Notes: generated by a model not told the origin, from the sequence alone. DNA of 64,000 nucleotides from Alphaproteobacteria bacterium (GCA_022825235.1 JAJDYI010000041.1:1-64000); one strand, 5' to 3'. Positions 16,461 to 26,394 are shown, counted from the first letter of the stretch. Numbers and translations: made by a program.

Positions 16461-17611
16461 CGTGCGATCCCGACCTCACGCTGGGCATCGAGGAGGAGTT
16501 CTTTCTCGTCGACCGCGACACGCTCGATCTGGTGGCCGATCCCGATCCGGGTCTGCTCGCGGCCTTTGCCGAGCTCGAGGGCACGAGTCGGGTCGTACCG
16601 GAGCTCCTCCGCTCCCAGGTGGAGTTGAACTCGCCCGTATGCCATTCGGTGGTCGAGGCCCGGGAAGCGATCGTGGCCGCCCGGGGCGCGATGCTCGGGC
16701 ATACCGACCGGTACGGGATCGCCCTGATGGGTTCCTCCACGCACCCGTTTGCGGCCTGGGAAACCCAGGCCGTCACCCCGAACGAACGCTACCGCGAGTT
16801 CGCGGTGCTGTACCAGACCGTGATCCGGCAGCTCCTGGCGAGCGGAATGCACGTGCATGCAGGTTTCGGGTCTCCGGACGAGCGCATTGAGGTCCTCACC
16901 GCGATGCGCCGCTACCTGCCGCTCTTCCTGACGCTGTCCGGGTCGTCTCCGTTCAGCGGCGGCCACGTAACGGGCTTCAAGTCGGCGCGCATGAATCTCA
17001 TGGCGGCGCTGCCCCGCTCGGGACTGCCCCCCGTGCTCTCGACCTGGGCCGACTATGAGCAGATCGTCGGGAACTATCGCCGTCTCGGTTTTGTCCAGGA
17101 CGGTTCCGAGGTCTGGTGGGATCTCCGGCCCTCGGTCCGGTTTCCCACGCTGGAACTTCGCATCGCCGACATCTGTCCCGACGTTGATGACGCCATGTCC
17201 ATCGTGGCCCTCTACGCCTGCCTGGTGCGCCATCTGCTGCACGCCGTCCGTGCCGGCCGCCTGCCTGCCGACCCGCCACCGGAGATCATCCAGCAAAATC
17301 GATGGCTGGCCCAGCGCTACGGCGTGGTGGCGTTCCTGGCCGATTTCGAGTCCGGGACACGCGTCGACCTGATGGACTATGTCGAGGAGTTGCTCGGCGT
17401 GCTGGCTGCCGACGCGGCTGTGCTGGCCTGCGAGCGGGAAATCGAGCACGTGCGCACCATCATTCGCGAGGGAAGCAGCGCCGACCGGCAGCTCGACCAT
17501 TTCCGGCTCTGTCGCTTGGACGGGGCTGGCGTTGAAGAGGCGCTCCGGTCGGTGGCGCAGCTCATCGTGGACGAAACTCGGCGAGGGGTGTGCGAGAACG
17601 CCGGGACCTGA
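16457..17611 (+). CDS. YbdK-type carboxylate-amine ligase (GCS2 family)
   Basis: A 384-residue ATP-dependent ligase of the glutamate-cysteine ligase 2 family. The family begins with LGIEEEFFLVD, followed by ELLRSQVELNSPVC, a GMHVHAGF motif that supplies metal ligands, and WWDLRPSVRFPTLELRIAD. The E. coli member YbdK has weak glutamate-cysteine ligase activity; the physiological substrate of most members is unknown. A separate, standard gshA exists at 59.8 kb, so this is probably not the main glutathione enzyme. It overlaps mnmA by ATGA and is convergent with nadK, with only six bases between the stops. Confidence 0.9.
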   Translation: MTCDPDLTLGIEEEFFLVDRDTLDLVADPDPGLLAAFAELEGTSRVVPELLRSQVELNSPVCHSVVEAREAIVAARGAMLGHTDRYGIALMGSSTHPFAAWETQAVTPNERYREFAVLYQTVIRQLLASGMHVHAGFGSPDERIEVLTAMRRYLPLFLTLSGSSPFSGGHVTGFKSARMNLMAALPRSGLPPVLSTWADYEQIVGNYRRLGFVQDGSEVWWDLRPSVRFPTLELRIADICPDVDDAMSIVALYACLVRHLLHAVRAGRLPADPPPEIIQQNRWLAQRYGVVAFLADFESGTRVDLMDYVEELLGVLAADAAVLACEREIEHVRTIIREGSSADRQLDHFRLCRLDGAGVEEALRSVAQLIVDETRRGVCENAGT

Positions 17612-17617
17612 ATTCCG

Positions 17618-18382
17618 TCAGGGACTGAACTGTTCGGCGAGAATCCGTTCTTCGAGATGATGCTCGGGATCGAACAGCAGCGTCAGCGACGTTGAGCGAT
17701 CCGCGGTCACGGTGACCTGCCGGACGTTTCGAACCTCCAGCTCGCTGGCCGTCGCGCTCACGGGGCGCTTGTCCGCCTCCAGGACTTCAAAAGTTACTTC
17801 GGCCGGCTCGGGAAGCAGTGCGCCGCGCCAACGCCGCGGCCGGAACGGGCAGATCGGGGTGAGCGCGAGCAGCGGGGTTCCCAGCGGCAGGATCGGGCCG
17901 TGCGCGGACAGGTTGTAGGCAGTGCTTCCGGCCGGCGTAGACACCAGCACGCCGTCGCAGGACAGCGCCGCCAGGCGCTCGCGGCCGTCGACAAGGATTC
18001 TGATGCTGGCCGTCATGCGGGTCTGTCGGAGGAGTGAGACTTCGTTGATGGCGAGGCCCGTGCGGCGCGCTCCCTCGGCGGTGACAGCGTCCATGCGCAG
18101 CGGATGGACGACCGCGGCCTGGGAGGCTTCCAGCCGGGCGCCCAGGTCGTCCTCGCGGTAACGATTCATCAGGAACCCGACGGTCCCCTTGTTCATGCCG
18201 TAGATCTGCTTGCCCTGCGGGCCCCACTGCGAGAGCACGTTGAGCATCATCCCGTCGCCGCCCAGCACGATGATGACACTCGCGTCGGTCGGCGACACGT
18301 GATCGTACCGTCGACGCAGCGTGCGCAGCGCCGCCTGGGCGTCGTCGGTCGAAGCCGCGACAAACGCGATGGGGATGGGCAT
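17618..18382 (-). CDS. nadK: NAD kinase
   Basis: A 254-residue cytoplasmic kinase making NADP from NAD and ATP. It shows the GGDG motif at residues 41-44 (VLGGDGMML), [12 protein letters not shown], the INEVSLLR motif that binds the substrate, and [17 protein letters not shown]. The length fits the short alphaproteobacterial NAD kinases. The start at 18382 gives an N terminus typical of the family. It lies 35 bases downstream of moaA on the same strand and may be co-transcribed with it. Confidence 0.95.
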   Translation of the reverse strand: MPIPIAFVAASTDDAQAALRTLRRRYDHVSPTDASVIIVLGGDGMMLNVLSQWGPQGKQIYGMNKGTVGFLMNRYREDDLGARLEASQAAVVHPLRMDAVTAEGARRTGLAINEVSLLRQTRMTASIRILVDGRERLAALSCDGVLVSTPAGSTAYNLSAHGPILPLGTPLLALTPICPFRPRRWRGALLPEPAEVTFEVLEADKRPVSATASELEVRNVRQVTVTADRSTSLTLLFDPEHHLEERILAEQFSP

Positions 18383-18417
18383 GGCGGGGAAGGGTAGCGG
18401 CGCGAGGCCAGGTCGGC

Positions 18418-19443
18418 TCAGCCGCCGGTTACGCTCATGTGACGGGACACGGAGGGGACTCGCTCGCGCCGGCTGATGACGAAATCGTGGCCTTTCGGCT
18501 TGCGGCCGATGGCGTCGGTGACCGCGGCACGCAGCACGTCATCATCGTCGGTGGAACGCAGTACCTGTCGGAGGTCGGCGCTGTCGTCCTGACCAAGGCA
18601 CATGTAAAGCGTACCGGTGCAGGTCAGGCGAACGCGATTGCAGGATTCGCAGAAATTGTGGGTCATCGGGGTGATGAAGCCGACCCTCCCGCCGGTTCGC
18701 TTGGCTCGGAAATACCGGGCCGGGCCTCCGGTCTGGTAGCTGATTTCCTCGAGACCATAGATGTCGCGGAGACGGGCCCGCACCATCGAGAGAGGGAGAT
18801 ACTGATCGGTACGGTCGCCGGTGATGTCGCCCATGGGCATCGTCTCGATCAGCGTGAAGTCGAACCCGCGATGGTGGCACCATTCGAGCATCGCCGGGAT
18901 TTCATCCTCGTTGACGCCTTTCAGGGCGACGGTGTTGATCTTCACGTGCAGGCCCGCTTCCGTCGCCGCCTCGATCCCGTCAAGCACTCGCTCAAGCCGC
19001 CCCCACCGTGTGATCTCGCCGAACCGGTCGGGGTCCAGGGTGTCGAGCGAGACATTGACCCGGCGGACGCCGGCGGCGTGGAGGGCTCCGGCGTGACGCC
19101 GGAGCTGGGAGCCGTTGGTGGTTAGCGTCAGCTCCTCGAGCCCGCCTTCGCCGAGCATCGCCCCGAGGTCGGTGAAGAGCTGCATAACGTTCTTTCGCAC
19201 CAGCGGTTCGCCGCCGGTCAGCCGGAGTTTCCGCACGCCAAGCGACACGAAGACGCCGCACAAGCGGCGCAATTCGTCGAGCGAGAGCACGTCCTTCTTC
19301 GGGAGGAACGTCATGTCCTCCGCCATGCAGTACACGCAACGGAAGTCGCACCGATCGGTCACCGAAACCCTGAGGTAGGTGATACCGCGACCGTACGGGT
19401 CCACCACGGGGGCGACCCCGGGCAGGGCATGACCATCAGGCAT
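18418..19443 (-). CDS. moaA: GTP 3',8-cyclase MoaA
   Basis: A 341-residue radical SAM enzyme that starts molybdenum cofactor synthesis by rearranging GTP. The N-terminal cluster motif is CDFRCVYC (Cys32, 36, 39). The C-terminal cluster cysteines appear in [14 protein letters not shown], and the protein ends in Gly-Gly, the tail needed for activity in studied MoaA proteins. The ATG at 19443 is preferred over an upstream TTG because GGAG lies six bases before it. moaC and the rest of the pathway are not in the window. A promoter-like sequence precedes it. Confidence 0.95.
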   Translation of the reverse strand: MPDGHALPGVAPVVDPYGRGITYLRVSVTDRCDFRCVYCMAEDMTFLPKKDVLSLDELRRLCGVFVSLGVRKLRLTGGEPLVRKNVMQLFTDLGAMLGEGGLEELTLTTNGSQLRRHAGALHAAGVRRVNVSLDTLDPDRFGEITRWGRLERVLDGIEAATEAGLHVKINTVALKGVNEDEIPAMLEWCHHRGFDFTLIETMPMGDITGDRTDQYLPLSMVRARLRDIYGLEEISYQTGGPARYFRAKRTGGRVGFITPMTHNFCESCNRVRLTCTGTLYMCLGQDDSADLRQVLRSTDDDDVLRAAVTDAIGRKPKGHDFVISRRERVPSVSRHMSVTGG

Positions 19444-19468
19444 AGGTGGCTCCGGGCTCAACCCTTTA

Positions 19469-19498
19469 ACTATATATCAGCGAATATAACGTCAGCAA
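19469..19498 (-). promoter_or_regulatory. Probable moaA promoter
   Basis: On the minus strand TTGCTG (19493-19498) and TATAGT (19469-19474) are separated by 18 bases, a good sigma-70-like pair within an A/T-rich pocket. Transcription would start about 20 bases before the moaA ATG. No molybdenum cofactor riboswitch fits in so short a leader. Confidence 0.5.
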
Positions 19499-19617
19499 GC
19501 GACTGGCCGGCGTGGCGGGTCTCGATCGCGGTCGTCGACCCGACAGCATACTTTGGTGCGTGCGGTTCGTGAATTGGCGCCATATCAGGCTTCGCCGGCA
19601 CCCGAAGCACACATTTC

Positions 19618-19691
19618 TGGCTGGGCGGGCTGGACTCGAACCAACATTTACGGGACCAAAACCCGCCGTCCTACCATTAGACGACCGCCCA
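19618..19691 (-). tRNA. tRNA-Gln (anticodon TTG)
   Basis: Read on the minus strand, acceptor arms TGGGCGG and CCGCCCA pair, followed by G73 and an encoded CCA (19618-19620). The anticodon loop TTTTGGT gives anticodon UUG for CAA. The T arm holds GGTTCGAGTCC. It lies 19 bases downstream of tRNA-Pro(GGG) and is probably made from the same transcript. Confidence 0.95.
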
Positions 19692-19710
19692 GGATCCGGG
19701 ACGCGAGACA

Positions 19711-19788
19711 TGGTCGGAGCGGCCGGATTTGAACCGGCGACCCCTTGTCCCCCAGACAAGTGCGCTAACCAGGCTGCGCCACGCTCCG
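19711..19788 (-). tRNA. tRNA-Pro (anticodon GGG)
   Basis: On the minus strand acceptor arms CGGAGCG and CGCTCCG pair, with discriminator A and an encoded CCA (19711-19713). The anticodon stem CTTGT/ACAAG closes loop CTGGGGG, giving anticodon GGG. The C1-G72 pair and A73 are typical of bacterial tRNA-Pro. The T arm contains GGTTCAAATCC. Confidence 0.96.
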
Positions 19789-19804
19789 CCACGCTCGAAC
19801 GTGC

Positions 19805-19832
19805 AGGATATACGGAGGGAGGTAGCGGACAA
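19805..19832 (-). promoter_or_regulatory. Possible promoter of the tRNA-Pro/tRNA-Gln pair
   Basis: On the minus strand TTGTCC (19827-19832) and TATCCT (19805-19810) are 16 bases apart, with a predicted start about 10 bases before the tRNA-Pro 5' end. The match is moderate, and position is the main support. Confidence 0.35.
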
Positions 19833-20068
19833 GGCGATTTCGCCACGTCCCGGCCAAGGCAGGCGAAATATGCATCCGCGCCCGGCGGAAGACGCCGCCG
19901 GATTCCTGCAGCTCCGTCAGGCCGGCGTCCCGGTCGCGACGGCAGGCTTCCTGAGGCGTCTGGCCGCGTTGGCAGCGCTACTCCGGCTGGCTCCACCAGC
20001 AGCCGGCCGATACACTTCCGCGAAGCCGCTCAGATGCAGGAATTCGGCGGTTTGCAGGAGATATTAAC

Positions 20069-21526
20069 GTGGCTGCGACGGAACTCTCGAATGAAGGCGG
20101 GCCGCCGCCCGGGGAACTCCATGACGCCACGGCGGTCGAGCTCCTGGCCCTCTATGCACGCAAGGCGCTGTCCCCGGTCGAGGTCGCGGAAGCGGTTCTG
20201 ACTCGCATCGATGCCCTGAACCCGCGCTTGAACTGCTTCGTCGCCGTCGACGCTGAGCGAACCCTGCAGAATGCGCGCGCCTCGGAATCGCGCTGGCACC
20301 AAGGGACGCCCTGCGGCGCGCTCGACGGAGTGCCCGTGTCCGTCAAGGATCTGCTGTTGACCGCTGGCTGGCCCACGCGCAAGGGCTCGCTCACGGTGTC
20401 GGCCGACGGGCCTTGGGAGGAGGATGCGCCGTCCGTGGCCCGCCTCCGCGAGCACGGCGCCGTGCTCCTCGGCAAGACGTCGACACCGGAATACGGCCAC
20501 AAGGGCACGACCTCGAGCATCCTCTGCGGCGTGACGCGGAATCCGTGGAATCCTGATCTCACCCCGGGCGGATCGTCGGGGGGCGCCGGAGCGGCGGTCG
20601 CGGGGGGGATGGGCCCGCTCGCGCTCGGCACGGACGGTGGCGGCTCGGTGCGCATTCCCTCGAGCTTCACCGGCCTCTTCGGCCACAAGCCCTCGTTCGG
20701 TCGGGTTCCGGCGTGGCCGTTGTCGCTGTTTGGGACGGTGGCGAACGTGGGCCCGATGGCCCGAACGGTGACAGACGGTGCCCTGCTGTACGAGGTCATC
20801 ACGAGGCCGGACCATCGCGACTTTCACGCGCTGCCGCCCGACGACACCGACTACCGCGCGGCGGCACTGGCGGGCGCTCAGGGTCTCCGGGTCGGCTACA
20901 CCCCCGATTTTGGCATGCTGCACGCGATCGGCGAGCAGGGTATCGATCCTGCCGTTGCCGCGGTGACCCGCGATGCTGCTGCCGCACTTCGAAGGGCGGG
21001 TGCCGACGTCCGGGAGATCTCGCTCGAATGGCCCCGCGATCCGGCCCGCATCTTCCGCTTGATCTGGATCATGGGGGCAGCCCGTCTGGCGGACGACCTG
21101 GGTGCCGACGATTACGAACTTCTAGATCCCAACCTCCAGTCGTTCTGCGAGGCCGGCAAGAAGTGCGGCCTTACCGAGTATTACGAGGCCCAGGGCGGGC
21201 GGGAAGTGCTTTGGACGTGGCTGTCCGAGCAGTTTCGGACGGGTCCGTTCGACGTGCTGCTCGGGCCGACGATGCCGGTTCTGCCGTTCAAGGCCGACCG
21301 GAACTTCCCGGATGGCTGGGAGAGCAACCCGTTGGCGTGGGTCCCCTTCACGCCCATCTTCAATCTGACCCGCCATCCGGCGGCATCCGTGAACGCGGGC
21401 TTCTCAGGGGGCCTGCCCGTCGGCGTACAGTTGGTCGGGCCTTGGTACCACGATCACCTGGTGTTTCAGGCGGCGGGGGCGCTGGAACGGGAACTCGGAC
21501 TGGTAACCCGGCGCCCGCCGCTCTGA
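20069..21526 (+). CDS. Amidase (amidase signature family)
   Basis: A 485-residue hydrolase of the amidase signature family. The Ser-cisSer-Lys triad is complete: Lys93 in VSVKDLL, the cis-Ser in TPGGSSGGAG (about 169) and nucleophile Ser193 in GTDGGGSVRIP. No signal peptide is seen, so it is cytoplasmic. The start is GTG with AGGAG eight bases upstream. It lacks neighbouring gatB/gatC, and its sequence is more like stand-alone amidases than GatA, so the substrate is probably a small amide rather than Gln/Asn-tRNA. It is convergent with the reductase gene that follows. Confidence 0.9.
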   Translation: MAATELSNEGGPPPGELHDATAVELLALYARKALSPVEVAEAVLTRIDALNPRLNCFVAVDAERTLQNARASESRWHQGTPCGALDGVPVSVKDLLLTAGWPTRKGSLTVSADGPWEEDAPSVARLREHGAVLLGKTSTPEYGHKGTTSSILCGVTRNPWNPDLTPGGSSGGAGAAVAGGMGPLALGTDGGGSVRIPSSFTGLFGHKPSFGRVPAWPLSLFGTVANVGPMARTVTDGALLYEVITRPDHRDFHALPPDDTDYRAAALAGAQGLRVGYTPDFGMLHAIGEQGIDPAVAAVTRDAAAALRRAGADVREISLEWPRDPARIFRLIWIMGAARLADDLGADDYELLDPNLQSFCEAGKKCGLTEYYEAQGGREVLWTWLSEQFRTGPFDVLLGPTMPVLPFKADRNFPDGWESNPLAWVPFTPIFNLTRHPAASVNAGFSGGLPVGVQLVGPWYHDHLVFQAAGALERELGLVTRRPPL

Positions 21527-21536
21527 TACCGCCCGC

Positions 21537-22532
21537 TCAGCCGCCGGCCAGCCGCACGACGGTGCGGCCGGTGACACCGCCTTTCAGGATGGTCGTGAGC
21601 GTTGGCTGCAGGTCGTCGAACGCGATCTCCGTGGTCATCGAGTCCAGGTCCGCTGGCCGGAGTTCCCCCGCCATCCGGGACCAAAGGGGGCCGCGCTCGG
21701 CCATCGGGCACATTACGGAATCGATGCCGAGCAGCGAGACGCCGCGAAGGATGAACGGAAAGACGGTCGACTGGAGCCCCGGGCCGCCGGTGAGTCCGGT
21801 GGCGGCGCACACCCCGCGGTAGGCCATGGTCGAGAGAGTCCAGGCCAGAACGCGCCCACCCACCTGGTCGACTGCTCCCGCCCACCGGGCCCTGCCGATA
21901 GGGCGCGGTTCTTCACTGACGTCCTCCCGGCTCAGGATGCTCTCCGCCCCGAGGCCGGTGAGGAATGCCGCTGCTTCTGCCTTGCCGGTGGAGGCGGCGA
22001 CGCGGTACCCGAGTTTGGCCAGCATGGCGACCGCCATGCTTCCCACGCCGCCGGAGGCGCCGGTCACCAGCACTTCCCCGTTGTCAGGAGCGAGCCCGTT
22101 CCGCTCCATCTGCTGCACGGCCAGCGCCGCCGTGAAGCCCGCCGTGCCGAAGGTCATGCAGTCACGCAGGCTGAGGCCATCTGGTCGGCGGAACAGCCAG
22201 TCACCGGGGACGCAGCACCGTTCCGCGTGGCCGCCGTCGTGGTTGACGCCGAAGTCGTAGCCGGTGCAGACCACCTCGTCGCCTTCCCGGAACCGCTCGT
22301 CGCGCGAGGCGGCGACCACGCCGGACATGTCCACTCCGGGCACCCGAGGCCAGGCCCGCACCACGCCCCCTTTCGGCAGGGTCGCCAGGCCATCCTTGTA
22401 GTTCACGCAACTCCAGGCGATTTGCACGACCACCTCGCCGTCCTGCGGTTCCGGCACGGGGCGTTCCTCGTATGCCAATCGGGTGGTGTCGTCATCCTTG
22501 TGGACGACAAAGGCGCGGTAGGTCTCGGTCAT
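21537..22532 (-). CDS. acuI: AcuI/YhdH-type NADPH-dependent quinone/acrylyl-CoA reductase
   Basis: A 331-residue zinc-free medium-chain reductase of the YhdH/AcuI group. Typical elements are CVNYKDGLA, PGVDMSGVV, DEVVCTGYDFGVNHDGGHAER, the NADPH-binding GASGGVGSMAVAML, and a C-terminal GRTVVRL. AcuI reduces acryloyl-CoA to propanoyl-CoA, for example in use of acrylate from DMSP or 3-hydroxypropanoate; no DMSP lyase is nearby. GAGG lies seven bases before the ATG. The gene runs in the same direction as the ChaC-like gene 235 bases upstream. The symbol rests on family likeness. Confidence 0.85.
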   Translation of the reverse strand: MTETYRAFVVHKDDDTTRLAYEERPVPEPQDGEVVVQIAWSCVNYKDGLATLPKGGVVRAWPRVPGVDMSGVVAASRDERFREGDEVVCTGYDFGVNHDGGHAERCCVPGDWLFRRPDGLSLRDCMTFGTAGFTAALAVQQMERNGLAPDNGEVLVTGASGGVGSMAVAMLAKLGYRVAASTGKAEAAAFLTGLGAESILSREDVSEEPRPIGRARWAGAVDQVGGRVLAWTLSTMAYRGVCAATGLTGGPGLQSTVFPFILRGVSLLGIDSVMCPMAERGPLWSRMAGELRPADLDSMTTEIAFDDLQPTLTTILKGGVTGRTVVRLAGG

Positions 22533-22767
22533 GGTTGATCCTCGTGTCGAAGCGCGTGGTGGAGCGGGCGCCGAATCAAAGCCCTGTTCTGGACGATGGC
22601 AACTGATCGGACGCTGACGGACAGCCGCACCCGGCGGAATCTATATCTCCAACGCCCCGCGCGGCCACCCCTGTTGCTCTCGATCCGGAGCGCAGGTGGC
22701 GGGCCATCGCGATCCTCGCTCCCTCATCGGTCGGAGGAGCGGCATATTCCGGGCGGGAGAGGCGCAA

Positions 22768-23343
22768 TCAGGCGGATTGAAGTTCGGGCCCGGGCACCGG
22801 CGGCGAGCCTTCGCGGAGCCGGTGGGCAAGTTCGAACACGTGAGGATCATCGATCGCCAGGCGCCGAAGGGCCGCTTCCAGCTGCCGGACGTAATCGACG
22901 TTGGTCCCGCTGGGACCTGCCGCCTGCGAGATCTGGGCAACCATCTCGTCCAGCGGGGCGGGTCCAAGGAATGCACGGTTCCCGACCGGCGCGATGTAGA
23001 CAATGCCGGCACCGGTCCCTCCCAGGCGAAACTCCAGCCGTACATTGCGCCGTTGGTAGCCGTTCTTCTCACGGTGATCGAGCCCCGCAAACGTCGCTGC
23101 GGCCCGGCCCACATGGAGGCGATAGGCAACGCCTTCACATAAGGCGCCGGGTTCCTCGACCAGCGTCACGACCCGCCCGGGTGCATGAGGAAGGCCGCGG
23201 TGGTCGTGCGAGCCCTGCCAGAAACGCCGCGCCCAGCCCCGGACGCGCGCTACCCGGCGTTCAGCAAACGCCATCCCCGGCCGCCAGATCAGCGACCCGT
23301 ACCCAAAAACCCAGACGTCTTCCAGGATATTGTCTTCCTTCAT
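22768..23343 (-). CDS. ChaC-like gamma-glutamylcyclotransferase
   Basis: A 191-residue cytoplasmic enzyme. The signature VWVFGYGSLIWRPGM lies near residue 10, followed by RVRGWARRFWQGSHDHRG, an arrangement shared with ChaC proteins, which split glutathione into 5-oxoproline and Cys-Gly. Other family pieces are GRVVTLVEEPG, LDHREKNGY (containing the expected catalytic Glu), and VDYVRQLEAALRRL near the end. The ATG at 23343 is chosen because the family similarity starts there; the frame is open further upstream but with atypical composition. It is divergent from the dehydratase gene. Confidence 0.87.
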   Translation of the reverse strand: MKEDNILEDVWVFGYGSLIWRPGMAFAERRVARVRGWARRFWQGSHDHRGLPHAPGRVVTLVEEPGALCEGVAYRLHVGRAAATFAGLDHREKNGYQRRNVRLEFRLGGTGAGIVYIAPVGNRAFLGPAPLDEMVAQISQAAGPSGTNVDYVRQLEAALRRLAIDDPHVFELAHRLREGSPPVPGPELQSA

Positions 23344-23637
23344 TCTCTTGACGACGTCCTCGCAAGGTGTGTAGCGGGTTGTCCGAGGCTGCACGCGTGC
23401 CGCGGCGCCCCGGCGGCGCCGCGCAATGCGTGTCGCATCATGGCGGTCAGCGCGCTCCGGGCAAGCGGTGGTGCGGGCCGCGGCCCTGCAAGCGGCGCTG
23501 CCGCGCCGCACCCGAGTCGGCCATTCCGGCGACGCTTACGGGCGCGCGAACCGGTTCGCGCCGCGCTTTGGCGTCCCCTAGTATCCCACCACTGGTCGCA
23601 CCGACGGGTGGCGGCGCATGACCTGGGGAGTTTGAGG

Positions 23638-25368
23638 ATGGCCAAAGGTAACGGGGAATCGGCGTATCGGAGCCACGCCTGGTTCGGCGGCGACGAGATG
23701 ATGAATTTCGCGCATCGGTCGTGGATGAAGAACCAGGGGTTCGCGGCCGAGAATTTCGACGGACGGCCGGTGATCGGGATCTGCAACACGGCCAGCGAGG
23801 TGACACCCTGCAACGCGCACCTTGGCCGGGTGGCGGAGGCGGTCAAGCGCGGAGTCTGGAAGGCCGGCGGCTTCCCCCTGGAATTTCCGGTGATGAGCCT
23901 GGGTGAGCCGGTCATGCGGCCGACGACCATGCTGTACCGCAACCTCACCAGCATCGACGTTGAGGAATCCATCCGCGCCAACCCGTTCGACGGGGTCGTC
24001 CTGCTGTGCGGCTGCGACAAGACCACACCCGCGACGATCATGGGGGCGTCATCGGTCGACATCCCCACGCTGGTGGTGACTGGCGGGCCGATGCTGAACG
24101 GGAAGTACCGTGGCCGCGACATCGGATCGGGGACCGACGTCTGGCGCCTGACGGATGATCTTCGGGCCGGAGTCATCTCGCTGGAGGACTACCAGGAAGC
24201 CGAAGCATGCATGTCGCGCAGTGCCGGTCACTGCATGACCATGGGGACGGCCTCCACAATGGCCAGCGTTTCCGAGGCGCTTGGGCTGCAGCTGCCCGGC
24301 TCGGCGGCGATTCCGGCCGTCGATTCCCGTCGCTATTCGCTGTCCGAGCGCGCCGGCATGCAGATCGTCGAGAATGTCCAGGCCGGTCTCAAGCTCTCGG
24401 ACGTGCTCGACCGCAAGGCGTTCGAGAACGCCATCAAGGTCAACGCCGCGATCGGCGGCTCGACCAATGCCATCGTGCACCTGCTGGCGATTGCCGGCCG
24501 AATCGGCGTACAGCTCCGCCTGCAGGATTTCGACGACCTGATCCGGGACGTGCCGTTCATCGTGAACCTGCAGCCGTCCGGCGAGTTCCTGATGGAGGAC
24601 TTCTTCTATGCCGGCGGACTTCCCGTGGTCATGAAGGAGATCCTGCCGCACCTGCACGGAGACGCCATCACGGTTACCGGCCGCTCCGTGGCCGAGAACG
24701 TGGGCGGTGCCAAGAACTGGAACGAGGAGGTCATTCGGCCGGCGGCCCAGCCGATCAACGTGGGGGCGGGGACGGCGATTCTCCGCGGAAACCTGGCGCC
24801 GGACGGCGCGGTGATCAAGATTTCGGCGGCGGACGCGGATCTCATGCAGCATCGCGGCCGGGCGGTCGTCTTCGAGTCGGTTGAAGACCTGCACGCGCGT
24901 CTGGATCAGCCGGATCTCGATATCGACGAGACCTGCGTCATGGTCCTGAAAGGGGCCGGGCCCAAGGGTTATCCCGGCATGCCGGAAGTCGGCAACCTGC
25001 CGCTTCCCAAGAAGGTCCTGGAACGGGGCATCCGCGACATGGTCCGGATTTCGGACGCGCGCATGTCGGGAACCTGCTTCGGGACCGTGGTGCTGCACGT
25101 AGCTCCCGAAGCTGCCGTCGGCGGGCCGCTGGCGATGGTTCGGGACGGCGACATGATCGAGCTTGACGTCGCCGGCCGACGGCTGCACCTGGATGTTGAC
25201 GATGACGAGCTTCGGCGCCGTCGCGAGGCGTGGCAGGCGCCGCCGCCAGCGTCGGAGCGGGGCTGGGTGAACCTCTACACCGAGCGGGTTCTGCAGGCGA
25301 ATGAAGGCGCGGACCTCGACTTCCTGCGTGGCAGCAGCGGGTCAGGCGTTCCCAGGCCATCGCACTGA
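23638..25368 (+). CDS. IlvD/Edd-family dehydratase (sugar-acid type)
   Basis: A 576-residue iron-sulfur dehydratase. Cluster cysteines are visible in VTPCNAHL (Cys58), CGCDKTTPATIMGA and AGHCMTMGTASTM. In overall sequence it is closer to L-arabinonate-type sugar-acid dehydratases than to the branched-chain biosynthetic IlvD. Its neighbours, a 2-hydroxyacid dehydrogenase and a TRAP transporter, fit use of a sugar acid. It would remove water from an aldonic acid to give a 2-keto-3-deoxy acid. The ATG at 23638 has GGGGAG seven bases upstream; the frame continues further upstream but without homology. The exact substrate is not readable from sequence. Confidence 0.88.
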   Translation: MAKGNGESAYRSHAWFGGDEMMNFAHRSWMKNQGFAAENFDGRPVIGICNTASEVTPCNAHLGRVAEAVKRGVWKAGGFPLEFPVMSLGEPVMRPTTMLYRNLTSIDVEESIRANPFDGVVLLCGCDKTTPATIMGASSVDIPTLVVTGGPMLNGKYRGRDIGSGTDVWRLTDDLRAGVISLEDYQEAEACMSRSAGHCMTMGTASTMASVSEALGLQLPGSAAIPAVDSRRYSLSERAGMQIVENVQAGLKLSDVLDRKAFENAIKVNAAIGGSTNAIVHLLAIAGRIGVQLRLQDFDDLIRDVPFIVNLQPSGEFLMEDFFYAGGLPVVMKEILPHLHGDAITVTGRSVAENVGGAKNWNEEVIRPAAQPINVGAGTAILRGNLAPDGAVIKISAADADLMQHRGRAVVFESVEDLHARLDQPDLDIDETCVMVLKGAGPKGYPGMPEVGNLPLPKKVLERGIRDMVRISDARMSGTCFGTVVLHVAPEAAVGGPLAMVRDGDMIELDVAGRRLHLDVDDDELRRRREAWQAPPPASERGWVNLYTERVLQANEGADLDFLRGSSGSGVPRPSH

Positions 25369-25377
25369 TCCGGCGCC

Positions 25378-26394
25378 GTGCATGTCATCCTTTATCCCGA
25401 CTCGGTCGCCCGGGACGGGCTGGCGACCGAGCGGGACGAGGCGGCCGACCGGGCGGAGGTAGTCGTCTATCCGGGGCGCGCGCGCAGCGATGTTCCCGAG
25501 GCTGACTGGGCGCGGGCCGACGCGCTGGTGACCGGCCTGCACATGCCGATCGATGAAGAGATCATCGATGGGCTCGGACAGTGCCGGATCATCACGCGGC
25601 TCGGCGTCGGCTACGACTTGATCGACGCCCGCGCCGCCGGCCGGCGCGGGATCAGGGTGTGCAACGTCCCCGACTACGGGACCACCGAGGTCGCCGATCA
25701 CGCCATCGCGCTGGTGCTGGCCTTTGCGCGCGGCATCGTGCAGTTCAACGAACGGTTCATCCAGGAGAAGGATCCCGTCTGGGACTACTCCGCGTCACCC
25801 ACGGTCACCCGGCTCGCCGGTCGACGCCTTGGCGTGATCGGTCTCGGCCGGATCGGGACGGCCTCGGCCATGCGGGCCAAGGGCTTTGGCTTGCACGTGG
25901 CGGCCTACGACCCGTACATCCCGGACGGTCAAGAACTCGCCCTAGGCGTGGAGCGCTTCCACGATCTGCACGCGATGCTTGGGGTCTGCGACTTCGTGAC
26001 GGTTCACTGCCTTGCGAGTGCGGAGACGGCCAATCTGATCGATCGCACGGCCGTCGCGGCCATGAAGCCGGGCACGGTGCTCGTCAACACCGCACGCGGC
26101 GCGATCGTCGACCTGGATGCGGTGCAGTGGGGGCTCGAATCCGGGCACCTCGGCGGCGCCGGCCTCGATGTGTTTCCCGAAGAACCGCCGCCTGCGGATC
26201 ACCCGCTGATCCGGGCGTGGCGGGCACGCGAGGCGTGGGTTAGGGATCGGCTGTTGATCACACCGCACGCCGCCTTCTACAGCGCCGCAGGGTTCGATTT
26301 CCTCCGGCGCAAGGCACTGCAAACGTGCCTGGACTTTCTGGAGGACGGTCAGCTGAGCAACTGTGTCAACTCGCAGTACCTGGCGGTCCGGTAG
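25378..26394 (+). CDS. D-isomer-specific 2-hydroxyacid dehydrogenase (CtBP/SerA-like)
   Basis: A 338-residue NAD-dependent oxidoreductase starting with GTG ten bases after the dehydratase. The nucleotide-binding loop is LGVIGLGRIGTASA, the substrate-binding Arg is in VNTARGAIVDLDA, a conserved GAGLDVFPEEPP carries the Glu, and the catalytic His is in ITPHAAFYS. It resembles C-terminal-binding-protein-like members of the SerA superfamily. Close spacing to the dehydratase suggests an operon in which it reduces or oxidises a 2-keto or 2-hydroxy acid of the same pathway. The substrate is inferred from context only. Confidence 0.9.
   Translation: MHVILYPDSVARDGLATERDEAADRAEVVVYPGRARSDVPEADWARADALVTGLHMPIDEEIIDGLGQCRIITRLGVGYDLIDARAAGRRGIRVCNVPDYGTTEVADHAIALVLAFARGIVQFNERFIQEKDPVWDYSASPTVTRLAGRRLGVIGLGRIGTASAMRAKGFGLHVAAYDPYIPDGQELALGVERFHDLHAMLGVCDFVTVHCLASAETANLIDRTAVAAMKPGTVLVNTARGAIVDLDAVQWGLESGHLGGAGLDVFPEEPPPADHPLIRAWRAREAWVRDRLLITPHAAFYSAAGFDFLRRKALQTCLDFLEDGQLSNCVNSQYLAVR

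Noticed and set aside
20069-21526. GatA (amidotransferase subunit)
   Set aside because: No gatB or gatC nearby, and the sequence around the triad is more like stand-alone amidases.
23638-25368. Calling the dehydratase IlvD of branched-chain amino-acid synthesis
   Set aside because: Sequence details and neighbours (2-hydroxyacid dehydrogenase, TRAP transporter) fit the sugar-acid dehydratase branch better.
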